DNA from: DASYTH01 sp035762905
GTDB lineage: Bacteria > Actinomycetota > Actinomycetes > Mycobacteriales > Pseudonocardiaceae
Length of the DNA: 46,234 nt
Assembly: GCF_035762905.1 (NCBI RefSeq)
Contig: NZ_DASUCC010000142.1
Coordinates: 1-46,234, forward strand
Direction of reading: 5' to 3'
This document shows, in pieces, positions 16,463 through 24,562 of the stretch; the first letter of the stretch is position 1; each line of letters opens with the position of its first letter. The position numbers were made by a program, and so were the translations under genes. Below the pieces are notes generated by a model, which was not told the DNA's origin, made no database searches, and worked only from the letters and a program-made list of their open reading frames with translations.

Positions 16463-17152
16463 GTGGGTCACAGCGTGCTGGTCGTGGAGGACGACACGGA
16501 GATCCGCGAGTTGTTGCGCCGTTATCTGGAGCGCGCCGGGTTCGCGGTGGTGAGCACCGCGTCGGGTGCGCAGGCGCTGGACCTGCTCGGCCGGCACGTG
16601 GCTGCGCTGGTGGTGCTGGATCTGGGGTTGCCCGATGTGGACGGTCTGGAGGTGTTGCGGGCGGCCCGGTCGGACGGTCAGGTGCCGGTGGTGGTGTTGA
16701 CCGCCCGCGGTGCGGTGGAGGACCGGATCCGGGGGTTGGAGCTCGGCGCGGACGACTACGTGACCAAACCGTTCAGCCCGACCGAGCTGGTGCTGCGGGT
16801 GCAGGCCGTGCTGCAGCGCACCGGCGGCCGGGCCGAGCCGGCCGACCTGTCCTATGGGGATGGTCGGCTGCGGATCGACGAGGCCCGGCACGAGGCGCGC
16901 TGGGACGGCGCGCTGCTGGACCTGACGCCCACCGAGTGGGGCGTGCTCGCTGCGTTGGCGGCGGTGCCGGGTCGGGTGTACTCGCGCTATGAGTTGATCA
17001 ATCGGGTGCGCGGCTACGAGTTCGCCGGCTACGAGCGCACCATCGACTCGCATGTGAAGAACCTGCGCCACAAGCTGGGTGCCGACGGACCGCGGGTGGT
17101 GCGGACCGTGCAGGGTGTGGGCTACCGGTTGGGACTGTCCCGTGACCGGTGA
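16463..17152 (+). CDS. OmpR-family response regulator
   Basis: The 229-residue protein joins a receiver domain (acidic pair near residues 10-11, phosphoacceptor Asp53 in VLDLGLPDVDGLEVL, Thr80, Lys102 in YVTKPFSP) to a winged-helix DNA-binding domain (LTPTEWGVLAALAAVPGRVY; RTIDSHVKNLRHKLG; VRTVQGVGYRL). It is the first gene of a two-component system with the kinase starting inside its 3' end. A GGAG is too close to GTG 16463 (3 bases) for a normal ribosome site, so the mRNA could be leaderless. DUF2202 is divergent and a likely target. The signal is unknown. Confidence 0.95.
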   Translation: MGHSVLVVEDDTEIRELLRRYLERAGFAVVSTASGAQALDLLGRHVAALVVLDLGLPDVDGLEVLRAARSDGQVPVVVLTARGAVEDRIRGLELGADDYVTKPFSPTELVLRVQAVLQRTGGRAEPADLSYGDGRLRIDEARHEARWDGALLDLTPTEWGVLAALAAVPGRVYSRYELINRVRGYEFAGYERTIDSHVKNLRHKLGADGPRVVRTVQGVGYRLGLSRDR

Positions 17153-18491
17153 CCACCCCCGAGGTTGGGGACCGCTGGCGTGGCGGCTGCTCGCGGCGTT
17201 CGTCCTGGTCGCGCTGTCCGCGGTGGTGGTGCTGACCGGCGCGGCGCTGTGGGGCACCGAGCGGGGTTTGGCCGCCAGCCAGAGCGCCGACCGGCACCAG
17301 GTCGCCGCGCAGGTGTCCGAGGCGGTCGGGGCGGCGTACTCGCAGACCGGTGGGTGGTCCGCGGTTGACCTCGACGATGCCGCCGCGATCGCCAGCGGCG
17401 CGCAGGCCCGGCTGATCGTCCGGGACCGGGACGGCTCGGTGGTTGCCGGCCCGGGTCATGGGCGCGGGCCGATGAACGGGATGAGTGGGATGGCCACCGG
17501 CGTCCGGGTGGATGCCCCGGTCGTCGTGGGCGGCACGACGGTCGGCACGGTTCAGCTCGTGTTTCCGACCGCCGCGGGCTCGGCGGCCCGTGACATCGCC
17601 TGGGCGTGGATCGGGCTGGCCGCCGCGGTGGCGCTCGCGGTGGCGTTGTCGGCGAGCGTCTTCGTCAGCCGGCGCATCGCCGGCCCGCTGCGTCGCCTGG
17701 CCGCCGCCGCGACGGCGATCTCCGCCGGTGACCGCAGCGCCCGAGCCCACGTCCGGGCACCCGGCGAGCTGGGTGAGTTGGCCACGGCGTTCGACACCAT
17801 GGCCGAGGAGGTCACCCGGGCCGAGCAGAACCGGCGGGCGCTCACTGCCGACGTCGCCCACGAGCTGCGCACCCCGCTGGCCGCGTTGCAGGCCGGCCTG
17901 GAGGAGCTGCGCGACGGGCTGGTCCCGGCCGATCCGCACCGGCTGACCAGCTTGCACGACCAGACCCTGCGGCTGGGCCGGGTGGTCGACGACCTGGCCG
18001 AGTTGGCCGCCGCCGAGTCCGCCGCCCTGTCCCTGCGACCCGCCGAGGTCGACCTGGGCCGTCTCGCCGGCGACGTGCTGCGGGCGCATGCGGCCGAGCT
18101 GCGCGCGGCCGGCCTGCACGTGCGCGCCGAGCTCGGCGACAGGGTGATCGTGCCCGCCGACCCCGACCGCCTCCACCAGGCCCTGGGCAACCTGCTGGGC
18201 AACACCGCCCGCTACGCCCGGCCCGGCGACCAGGTCACCGTGCGCGTGCACCCGGCCGGAGCCGGCTGGGCGGGCATCGAGGTCGCCGACACCGGCCCCG
18301 GCATCCCCGCCGACGAGCTGCCGCACATCTTCGACCGGTGGTGGCGCGGGCGGGCCACGACCGGCACCTCCGGTTCCGGGATCGGGCTGGCCGTGGTCCG
18401 CGAGCTGATCACCGCCCACGGCGGCACCGTCACCGCCGAATCCGGCCCCAGCGGGGGCGCCACGTTCACCGTCCGCCTCCCGACCCGCTGA
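17142..18491 (+). CDS. Sensor histidine kinase partner
   Basis: The 449-residue kinase has helices at about 14-36 and 152-175 around an extracytoplasmic segment of about 115 residues containing Gly/Met-rich GHGRGPMNGMSGM. A HAMP region follows, then HisKA with His240 in DVAHELRTPLAAL, and a catalytic domain with GNLLGNTARYA, ADTGPGIP and GSGIGLAVVRE. GTG 17142 overlaps the regulator gene by 11 bp, suggesting coupling. The Met/His-rich loop may hint at a metal ligand, as inference only. It ends 9 bp from the convergent tauE-like gene. Confidence 0.93.
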   Translation: MTGDHPRGWGPLAWRLLAAFVLVALSAVVVLTGAALWGTERGLAASQSADRHQVAAQVSEAVGAAYSQTGGWSAVDLDDAAAIASGAQARLIVRDRDGSVVAGPGHGRGPMNGMSGMATGVRVDAPVVVGGTTVGTVQLVFPTAAGSAARDIAWAWIGLAAAVALAVALSASVFVSRRIAGPLRRLAAAATAISAGDRSARAHVRAPGELGELATAFDTMAEEVTRAEQNRRALTADVAHELRTPLAALQAGLEELRDGLVPADPHRLTSLHDQTLRLGRVVDDLAELAAAESAALSLRPAEVDLGRLAGDVLRAHAAELRAAGLHVRAELGDRVIVPADPDRLHQALGNLLGNTARYARPGDQVTVRVHPAGAGWAGIEVADTGPGIPADELPHIFDRWWRGRATTGTSGSGIGLAVVRELITAHGGTVTAESGPSGGATFTVRLPTR

Positions 18492-18500
18492 CCTGGGCGG

Positions 18501-19292
18501 CTACAGCGGGAGGCTGGTCGCGGCGGTGTAGCCGGCGACCAGCACCAGCAGGACGACGAAGGCGATGGTGAGCTGGCGGCTGTTCAATCGGCCAGCGACC
18601 CGGTTGCCGGCCAGCACTCCGGCGACGGCAGCCACGACGAAGACGGCCAGCAGTGGCCAGTCCAGCGTCAGGGGCTGCGTGGCGACCCGGCTCGCCAGCG
18701 CGGTGGCGCTGTTGACCGTGATTACCACGAGCGAGGTGCCGACCGCGGTCGCGGTGTCCAGACCGAGGGCCAGGGCGAGCGCGGGCACCACGATGAAGCC
18801 GCCGCCGACGCCGAAGAACCCGGTCAGCAGCCCGACAACGGTGGCCGCGGCCACCGTGCGGACCACAAGCCGCCGGTCGACCACGGTGATCGTGGTGCCC
18901 GACATGCCGGCCGGGGCCGGCGGCTGCCGCCGGCCCCGCCGCAGCCGCGGCAGCATGGCCATGGCCGCGACGAGCAGCAGGACGGCGAAGCCGAGCAGCA
19001 ACACGGCCGGGTCGACCGCGGCGCTGGCCCGGCTGCCCAGATAGGAGCCGGCCGCACCGAGCAGGCCGAACACCAGCCCGGTGCCGAACCGGACCCGCCC
19101 GGCCCTGCCGTGCACCACGGCGCCGGCGGCCGCCGCGAGACCGACGATGATCAGTGATGCGGTTGTGGCCTGGTGCGGATCCTGGCCGAGCAGGTAGACC
19201 AGTACCGGGATGGTCAGGATCGAGCCACCGGCCCCGAGCACGCCCAGGGTCAGGCCGATCAGCAGACCGGCGGGCAGCGCGACCAGCAACAC
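18501..19292 (-). CDS. TauE/SafE-family sulfite/organosulfur exporter
   Basis: The 263-residue protein has about eight hydrophobic helices, with the two-fold repeat LTLGVLGAGGSILTIPVLVY and LTGFFGVGGGFIVVPALALA, the family's glycine-rich motif. It exports sulfite or sulfonate in known members. GTG 19292 starts 4 bp after the stop of the upstream metallo-beta-lactamase/rhodanese gene, so both are one operon under the operators at 20729-20790. In Staphylococcus aureus a TauE-type exporter is in the cst operon controlled by CstR, so this pairing supports a sulfur-detoxification role. Confidence 0.9.
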   Translation of the reverse strand: MLLVALPAGLLIGLTLGVLGAGGSILTIPVLVYLLGQDPHQATTASLIIVGLAAAAGAVVHGRAGRVRFGTGLVFGLLGAAGSYLGSRASAAVDPAVLLLGFAVLLLVAAMAMLPRLRRGRRQPPAPAGMSGTTITVVDRRLVVRTVAAATVVGLLTGFFGVGGGFIVVPALALALGLDTATAVGTSLVVITVNSATALASRVATQPLTLDWPLLAVFVVAAVAGVLAGNRVAGRLNSRQLTIAFVVLLVLVAGYTAATSLPL

Positions 19293-19296
19293 AGCC

Positions 19297-20679
19297 TCAC
19301 CCCACCCGCTCCGTGCGCGTGCCCGTGGCGGTCACCGGCAATCCGGCTCGCGCGGCGTGGTCGAACTCGTCGTCCACCGACACCACCCGGCGGCCGGCGG
19401 CGGCCAGCAGCGAGGCAGCGATGGACGAGCGGTAGCCGGACCGGCAGTGCACCCACACCTCACCCGCGGGCACGTCGTCGAGCCGGTGGAACAGGTCGTG
19501 CAGGGGGATGTGCACGGCACCCTCGATGTGGGCCTGCGCCCATTCGAGATCCCGCCGCACGTCGAGGATCACCACCGGCCGGTGGTGTCGCACCGCGGCC
19601 AGGTCGGCGAGGGTGGCGGTGGGATACGAGCCGAGTGGGGCGCCGCCGGACCAGGTCTGGGGTGTGCCGGTGGCCGACGCGGCGATCCGGTCGATGCCGA
19701 TCCGGACCAGCTCGCGCTGCGCCTGCGCGACCTGCTCGCGGGTCTCGCCGAGCAGCGTCAGCGGAGTGCCCCACGGGATCAGCCAGCCCAGGTAGGTGGC
19801 GAAGCTGCCGTCCAGCCCGAAGTTCACGCTGCCCACCAGGTGCCCGGCGGCGAACGCGGTGCGGGAGCGCAGGTCCACCACCCATTCCCCGGCCTCGATC
19901 CGGCCGCGCAGCTCACCGGGCTCGGCCGTGGCCGGTGGGGTGAGGTCGGGTGCGTCCGGCCCGGCGCTGTTGGCCGGTCCCATGTGGGCGTAGTAGGCCG
20001 GGTAGGCGTCCAACCCGGCCAGCAACTCCGCCACGTAGTCCTGCTCGTCGCGGGTCAGGACCGGATTGGCCCGCTTCTCCCGGCCGAGGGTGGAGCTGTT
20101 CGCTTGGGACTGGGTGGCCGAGCAGAAGCTGCCGAACCCGTGGGTGGGGTACACCTCGGTCTCCTCCGGCAGGATCGCGGCCAGGCGGTGCGCCGAGACG
20201 TACTGGGCGTGCGCCAGGTCGGTGGTGTGGGCCGGGCCGAGCAGGTCCGGGCGGCCGGTGGAGCCGAACAGCAGCGACCCCCCGGTGAACACCGCCGGCA
20301 CCCGGTCCGGGGCCTCGAGGAGGTAGGACAGGTGGGTGAAGGTATGCCCGGGAGTGGCTAGCGCCCGCACCCGCATCGACTCTCCGATGTGGACGAACTC
20401 ACCGTCGGAGATCGGGGTGCGCTCGAAGGAGACCGGGTCGGCGGCGTTGACGTGGTAGGCCGCGCCGGTGGCCCGCGCCAGGGCCAGGCCGCCGGTGACG
20501 TAGTCGTTGTGGATATGGGTCTCGAACACGTCGGTGATCCGCACACCCCTCCGCCCGGCCATCTCGAGCATCCGGTCGATATCGCGTTGCGGGTCGACCA
20601 CGAAAGCCTGGTCACCATCGGTGACCAGATAACTGCGGTCGCCAAGGGTCGGCGTGTCGATGGCAATGATGTCGATCAT
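19297..20679 (-). CDS. Metallo-beta-lactamase/rhodanese fusion (CstB-like persulfide dioxygenase family)
   Basis: The 460-residue enzyme has the order of CstB: an N-terminal metallo-beta-lactamase domain (about 1-240; H55-x-H57-x-D59 in THIHNDYVTGG, His112 in TPGHTFTH, and VYPTHGFGSFC), a rhodanese domain without a catalytic Cys (about 260-350), and an active rhodanese with Cys412 in VHCRSGYRSS. CstB oxidises persulfide to thiosulfate and sulfite and moves sulfane sulfur. Oddly, the iron-ligand Asp of ETHE1-type enzymes (TGD) is Gly here (VFTGGSLL). GGAG precedes ATG 20679; the longer frame to 20730 overlaps operator DNA and is rejected. Confidence 0.88.
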   Translation of the reverse strand: MIDIIAIDTPTLGDRSYLVTDGDQAFVVDPQRDIDRMLEMAGRRGVRITDVFETHIHNDYVTGGLALARATGAAYHVNAADPVSFERTPISDGEFVHIGESMRVRALATPGHTFTHLSYLLEAPDRVPAVFTGGSLLFGSTGRPDLLGPAHTTDLAHAQYVSAHRLAAILPEETEVYPTHGFGSFCSATQSQANSSTLGREKRANPVLTRDEQDYVAELLAGLDAYPAYYAHMGPANSAGPDAPDLTPPATAEPGELRGRIEAGEWVVDLRSRTAFAAGHLVGSVNFGLDGSFATYLGWLIPWGTPLTLLGETREQVAQAQRELVRIGIDRIAASATGTPQTWSGGAPLGSYPTATLADLAAVRHHRPVVILDVRRDLEWAQAHIEGAVHIPLHDLFHRLDDVPAGEVWVHCRSGYRSSIAASLLAAAGRRVVSVDDEFDHAARAGLPVTATGTRTERVG

Positions 20680-20728
20680 CAGACTGCTCCTCGGATCAGC
20701 GCACGCCCGGCGCGGACTGCGCGACCAC

Positions 20729-20744
20729 ATACCCCAGGGGGTAC
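20729..20744. promoter_or_regulatory. CstR/CsoR-type operator, site 5
   Basis: ATACCCCAGGGGGTAC, with arms identical but for the last base, ends 50 bp upstream of the metallo-beta-lactamase/rhodanese start. Together with site 6 it would control this two-gene sulfur operon. Confidence 0.65.
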
Positions 20745-20774
20745 CAATGCCTCCATGGTAGCTCGTCTTCGGTA

Positions 20775-20790
20775 CTACCCCGGGGGGTAT
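20775..20790. promoter_or_regulatory. CstR/CsoR-type operator, site 6
   Basis: CTACCCCGGGGGGTAT lies 46 bp centre-to-centre from site 5. The remaining spacer to 21045 has no supportable gene. Confidence 0.6.
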
Positions 20791-21045
20791 GCTGGGCGTG
20801 GGCCCGGATCGGAAGCTGCCCTCGGTACAGAGGTGCGAAAGCAGGGCAGGGAACGGTCAGGCTGCTGGCGATGTCCTCAATCACCGGCTAAGACATTCGT
20901 CATCACGACGGCAGGCCGCGGCGCGGGTGTCCGTTCGCCAGCCAGGCAGCCGAGCACGGCTGGCACGGTTGCCGGGGCAATGCCTTTCACCGTCACCGAC
21001 ATCGCCGGAAACCGACGGCCGATACTCGGCGTTGCCGTGCGGCTA

Positions 21046-22197
21046 TCAGGGCCTGCCGTCCCGCGCTACGGCGAGGATGTCGACCACCGCACGGAGGTCG
21101 CCATGCGTGCGCAACGCCGCGCGCTGCCGAGTCGCGCCGCCGCCATGTGCGCGCAACCAGGACAGGCAGCTCATCACCATGTCCAGGTCGCCGCTTGCGC
21201 TCAGCACCGGGCGCACGTGGGCCAGCAACGTGTCCACCAGATCCCAGCCCGGCGCGGCGCTGGCGGTGAACGGATCGAGGCAGCGCCCCTCCAGACCCAC
21301 CAGCGCGGCCCGCCAGCACGCCGCGCGCAGCACCACGTCCGGGACGCCCGGCGACGGCCGTTCCTCCTCCAGCGCGGTGGTGACGAGGGCTCGGGTCAGT
21401 GCCGCCTGCAGGACCGCTTCCTCGACCGTCGCCGACACGTCGGCCACGCGCACCTCGACGGTCGGTGCGTGGCGGGACGGCCGGATATACCAATAGACCA
21501 TGCTGTCGTCGAGAATCACCTCGGCCGCTACCAGCCGCGACACGAGTGCGTCGTACTCATCCGCGCAGCGGAAGTGCGGCGGAACAGCCGCCACTGGCCA
21601 CCGGGCCCAGACGTTCGTGCGCCAGCTGGCGTGTCCAGTGTCCCTGCCGTCGAAGAACGGGGAGTTCGCACCGAGGACAAGCAGCGCGGGCAGCCACGGC
21701 CGCAGGTGGTTGCTCGCCCGCACGGCATGCTCGAGGTCCGGCACGCCGATGTGCACGTGGCAACCACACATCCCCTGGTCGTCGGTGAGCGCGCCGTAGA
21801 GCTCGACCATCCGTTGGTACCGCGGCTTGCCGGTGACCGGCGGTGGTCCTGGCCTGCCGAGGGGCGGGGCGCCGGTCGCGACCAGCATCGCACCGTGGTG
21901 TCGCGCGGCCTTCGCCAGTGTGCGGCGCCCACGCAGCAACTGCTGTCGCAGGTCGTCGAGGCCGGTGCAGACGGGAGTGGCAAACTCGGTCTGCGCCTGG
22001 GAGAACTCGCGGTGGAAATCCACATCGGACAGTTCGGCGACGGTCGTGGACCCCACCGGTACGGGAAGCTTCGTGGTCTCGTCGACGAGGAGGTACTCCT
22101 CCTCCACGCCGAGCGTCGGAGCCGTGGTCATGCGCTGCGAGGTATGGGCGTGGCGATGCGGCTGGTGAGCCACCCGCACGTCCGGCGAGTTCGTCAT
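21046..22197 (-). CDS. YbdK-type carboxylate-amine ligase (GCS2 family)
   Basis: The product has 383 residues from ATG 22197. It carries the GCS2 signature LGVEEEYLLVDETTKLPVP, then DDQGMCGCHVHIGVPDLEHA and the ATP/Mg region RVADVSATVEEAVLQAAL near the middle. The family makes gamma-glutamyl bonds; YbdK has weak glutamate-cysteine ligase activity and the true substrate is unknown. GGGAAG precedes ATG 22197; ATG 22131, right before the core domain, has no ribosome site. The N-terminal 22 residues are His-rich (HQPHRHAHTSQ), perhaps metal binding. It lies upstream of the sulfur operon but has its own promoter region. Confidence 0.8.
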   Translation of the reverse strand: MTNSPDVRVAHQPHRHAHTSQRMTTAPTLGVEEEYLLVDETTKLPVPVGSTTVAELSDVDFHREFSQAQTEFATPVCTGLDDLRQQLLRGRRTLAKAARHHGAMLVATGAPPLGRPGPPPVTGKPRYQRMVELYGALTDDQGMCGCHVHIGVPDLEHAVRASNHLRPWLPALLVLGANSPFFDGRDTGHASWRTNVWARWPVAAVPPHFRCADEYDALVSRLVAAEVILDDSMVYWYIRPSRHAPTVEVRVADVSATVEEAVLQAALTRALVTTALEEERPSPGVPDVVLRAACWRAALVGLEGRCLDPFTASAAPGWDLVDTLLAHVRPVLSASGDLDMVMSCLSWLRAHGGGATRQRAALRTHGDLRAVVDILAVARDGRP

Positions 22198-22553
22198 CTC
22201 GGCTTCCCTGCCGTGCGGCGAGCCGCCGCCGGGTTGTTCATGGTCGGAGAGTCCCATGCTCTCCAGTGTCGGTGGCATCTTCGGGTGCGGAATGCAGACC
22301 TTCGGCCCGTGTCGGGGGACCGGAGGTCACTCCCCGGCACGGCACGGTCGGGTCCGGCCGGCTGCGCTCGAACCCCACCGCCACAACGACCACGGCATGT
22401 GAGTCCACAAGAGACGTTCGGCATCCACGCACCAGGGCACAACGCTGACAACCGAGGATATGGATCCCGACCAGCGGTGTCTAGGACGTCGCGATTGCCG
22501 GTGTTTCGGCGCGGTCGGACACCGTGCGGATGTAGCAGTTGGGGACGGGAATC
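22198..22553. other. Intergenic stretch
   Basis: No gene, repeat or clear regulatory motif was recognised between the YbdK gene and the small reverse-strand gene at 22554. Confidence 0.4.
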
Positions 22554-22709
22554 TCAGTCAGCTGCCGGGTATCCGGGCGGGTCCGCACCGCCATCGCCCG
22601 CCCACGAGGTGGCTACCAGCAGCGTGGCACCGTCGAGCATCAGGCCGCCGCCGAGGTAGCCGGCGATCTCGGCGAGCCGCTGCCGCGGGTTGGAACGACG
22701 GGCGGTCAT
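22554..22709 (-). CDS. Small hypothetical protein downstream of DUF1876
   Basis: A 51-residue frame starts at ATG 22709, only 2 bp after the stop of the DUF1876 gene, so it is probably co-transcribed. The protein is basic at the N-terminus, then has a short moderately hydrophobic stretch (IAGYLGGGLMLDGATLLVAT). I do not recognise a family. The tight spacing and good codon use support it; the ribosome site is weak. Confidence 0.5.
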   Translation of the reverse strand: MTARRSNPRQRLAEIAGYLGGGLMLDGATLLVATSWAGDGGADPPGYPAAD

Positions 22710-22711
22710 GG

Positions 22712-22981
22712 CTACGGACTCAATCCTGGTGGGCGGTGGGTCAACGCCTCGATGTCCTGGGCGGTGGTCTCGAGCAACCGGTGGGCCAGGTCGGACAGGG
22801 CCCGGGCGGCGGCGAGTTCGTCGCCGATTTCCGGCACGTTCACATCGGCCGGATTGCACCGGGCCAGACCGACGCCGACCACAGCGGTGTCGTCCCGGGT
22901 GTGCAATCGCGCCCTGGCGCGGGTCCGCTCGTCGTGCTCGTCGATGAGGATCTCGACATTCCATTGTTTGGCCGCGGTCAC
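22712..22981 (-). CDS. DUF1876 protein (Rv1738/Rv2632c family)
   Basis: The 89-residue protein has the DUF1876 layout: QWNVEILIDEHDERTRARAR, then DTAVVGVGLARCNPAD and VPEIGDELAAARALSDLAHR. Rv1738, a strongly DosR-induced protein of Mycobacterium tuberculosis, belongs here and its fold resembles a ribosome hibernation factor, so a role in slowing translation during dormancy is plausible. GTG 22981 follows GGAGG by 6 bases. A longer frame to 23443 has no family match. A DosR-like box at 23182 stands upstream. Confidence 0.88.
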   Translation of the reverse strand: MTAAKQWNVEILIDEHDERTRARARLHTRDDTAVVGVGLARCNPADVNVPEIGDELAAARALSDLAHRLLETTAQDIEALTHRPPGLSP

Positions 22982-23181
22982 GAAGCGCCTCCTCGGTGTC
23001 GGAAGGGTTTCTGATTCCGGCCTGTCCAGACCACGATCCGTCCGCGCGCACCAGTGCGACACGGGCGGATGCCCTTCCACGCCAGGACCAAGGACCTGCC
23101 CATCGTCAAGGAGCGTCACCACCCAGCCGGCATACGACGACCGGCATAAGGGTCGCCAAATTGTCCGACGGGTTGGCGAGA

Positions 23182-23201
23182 TTGGGGACTTTCGACTCTG
23201 C
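23182..23201. promoter_or_regulatory. DosR-like box B
   Basis: TTGGGGACTTTCGACTCTGC has a perfect left half of TTSGGGACTWW and matches 14 of 20 consensus positions. It lies between the divergent DUF1876 and AMIN/GerMN genes. Confidence 0.5.
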
Positions 23202-23350
23202 TCCAGCCCGCCCGTCCGACACAGGATCGGCCATGCGGGTATCGCTGCACGCCCTCGGCGAGACACGGAATCAGTGCACGCCAATCCGCGGGGGTGAGTG
23301 ACCCGCTGTCGTGCGACAGGCTCGTGGCACGACGAAGGAGTGGAGAAATC

Positions 23351-24232
23351 ATGACACAGAAATGCACGTCGCCGATTATCGAAGGGCTGCCACCGCAGAA
23401 CAGTCCCACGGCGATCCTCGTCGATGTCCGGACGGGCAACCACCCGGACGAGGGCTACGATCGGGTCGTCTTCGACTTCCGCGACAACACCTCGACGCCG
23501 GGATTCTCGGTCAGCTACGTGGACCAGATCATCGAGGACCCGAGCGGCAACCCGCTACCGATGCTGCCTGGCGCGAAGCTGCTCGTCTCGATGCGGTGGG
23601 CCGCGGCACACGAGAACGGCAACACCACCGTGCCGCCCGGCGACCTCGACCTGCGGCCGGGGCTTGCGCGGATCAAGCAGGTGAAGCGGGCGGGAGACTT
23701 CGAGGGGGTTCTGACCTTCGGGATCGCGGTCGACCCGGCCGGCGATCCGGCGCCGTTCCGGGCCTACGCGCTGTCGGGCAGCCGACTGGTGATCGACGTG
23801 GCGCACGTCGGTCAGAGCCCGTGGTACTGCGGGGAGGTCTTCTTCGGCGACCAGCAGAAGATCGTCAACAACATCGATCCGCCGGTGACCGCGGTCGAGC
23901 GCCGCCTGATCAAGCCTGCCGTGGCCGGTGCCGCCCTGCAGGAGTTGTTCAAGGGCCCGAACGAGGCCGAGCGCGAGCGCGGGCTGGTGTTCGTGGACAG
24001 TCACGCGACCGGGTTCGCCGACCTGCGGGTCAGCCAGTGGAAGGTCGCGCACGTCCGGCTGCTCGGACCGATCAGTAGCGACGGTTCGTCGGTGATCACC
24101 ATCGCCACCGAGATCATCCCGACGCTCAAGCAGTTCCCCACCGTGGACTGGGTCAAGATCTACGACGAGGACGGCAAGACCGGGCAACCCGACGGGCCGG
24201 TCGACTCGATTCCCGAGCAACTCGAACCGTGA
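23351..24232 (+). CDS. AMIN-like and GerMN domain protein without signal peptide
   Basis: The 293-residue protein has an AMIN-like beta domain (about 25-160: YDRVVFDFRDNTSTPGFSVS; SRLVIDVAH) and then a GerMN domain (about 180-290: TAVERRLIKPAVAGAALQEL with FKGPNEAERERGL, VTPT-like loop and TVDWVKIYDEDGK). Both usually occur in cell-envelope lipoproteins. Here the N-terminus (MTQKCTSPIIEGLPPQN) has no hydrophobic segment. ATG 23351 has GGAG upstream, and the in-frame region before it is not hydrophobic either. It may be cytoplasmic, or the true export signal has been lost. Related to 26948. Confidence 0.8.
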   Translation: MTQKCTSPIIEGLPPQNSPTAILVDVRTGNHPDEGYDRVVFDFRDNTSTPGFSVSYVDQIIEDPSGNPLPMLPGAKLLVSMRWAAAHENGNTTVPPGDLDLRPGLARIKQVKRAGDFEGVLTFGIAVDPAGDPAPFRAYALSGSRLVIDVAHVGQSPWYCGEVFFGDQQKIVNNIDPPVTAVERRLIKPAVAGAALQELFKGPNEAERERGLVFVDSHATGFADLRVSQWKVAHVRLLGPISSDGSSVITIATEIIPTLKQFPTVDWVKIYDEDGKTGQPDGPVDSIPEQLEP

Positions 24233-24307
24233 TCCGCTCGGATCCGCGCTCCCGCCCGGGGACGGAGGGCTCGATCTGGGCTCGGTGAGCATGTGGTCCA
24301 CGACGGA

Positions 24308-24469
24308 GTGACCACGGTTCTGATCATTGTTCTACTGCTGGCCTGGCTGATCGCCACGATTATCGGGTTCGCGTTCGAAGGCCTGATGTGGTTGGCGCTC
24401 ATCGGAATCGTGCTGTTCGCCGGCACCGCTGCGATCGGTTTCGTCCGCCGCCACTCCCTTCGGCGCTGA
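24308..24469 (+). CDS. Small two-helix hydrophobic membrane protein
   Basis: A 53-residue peptide with two membrane spans (TVLIIVLLLAWLIATIIGFA, then MWLALIGIVLFAGTAAIGF) and a basic tail RRHSLRR. It is like the small hydrophobic proteins found in many actinobacteria. GTG 24308 is embedded in GGAGTG, so the ribosome site is unclear. Confidence 0.6.
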   Translation: MTTVLIIVLLLAWLIATIIGFAFEGLMWLALIGIVLFAGTAAIGFVRRHSLRR

Positions 24470-24562
24470 CTACCGGGACACCCAGAGCCGCCGCCGCGTC
24501 GACCATCGACCGGGACGTGGCCCAGGGCCATCGTCCCCGCCGGGGGAGACGAAGGTCTCTGG

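Noticed and set aside
16307..17257. Upstream extension of the DUF2202 frame
   Set aside because: Antisense to the response regulator; the signal peptide and GGAGGAG fix the start at 16306.
20389..22659. 756-codon plus-strand frame
   Set aside because: Lies across the sulfur operon, its operators and the YbdK gene on the other strand; no recognisable domain.
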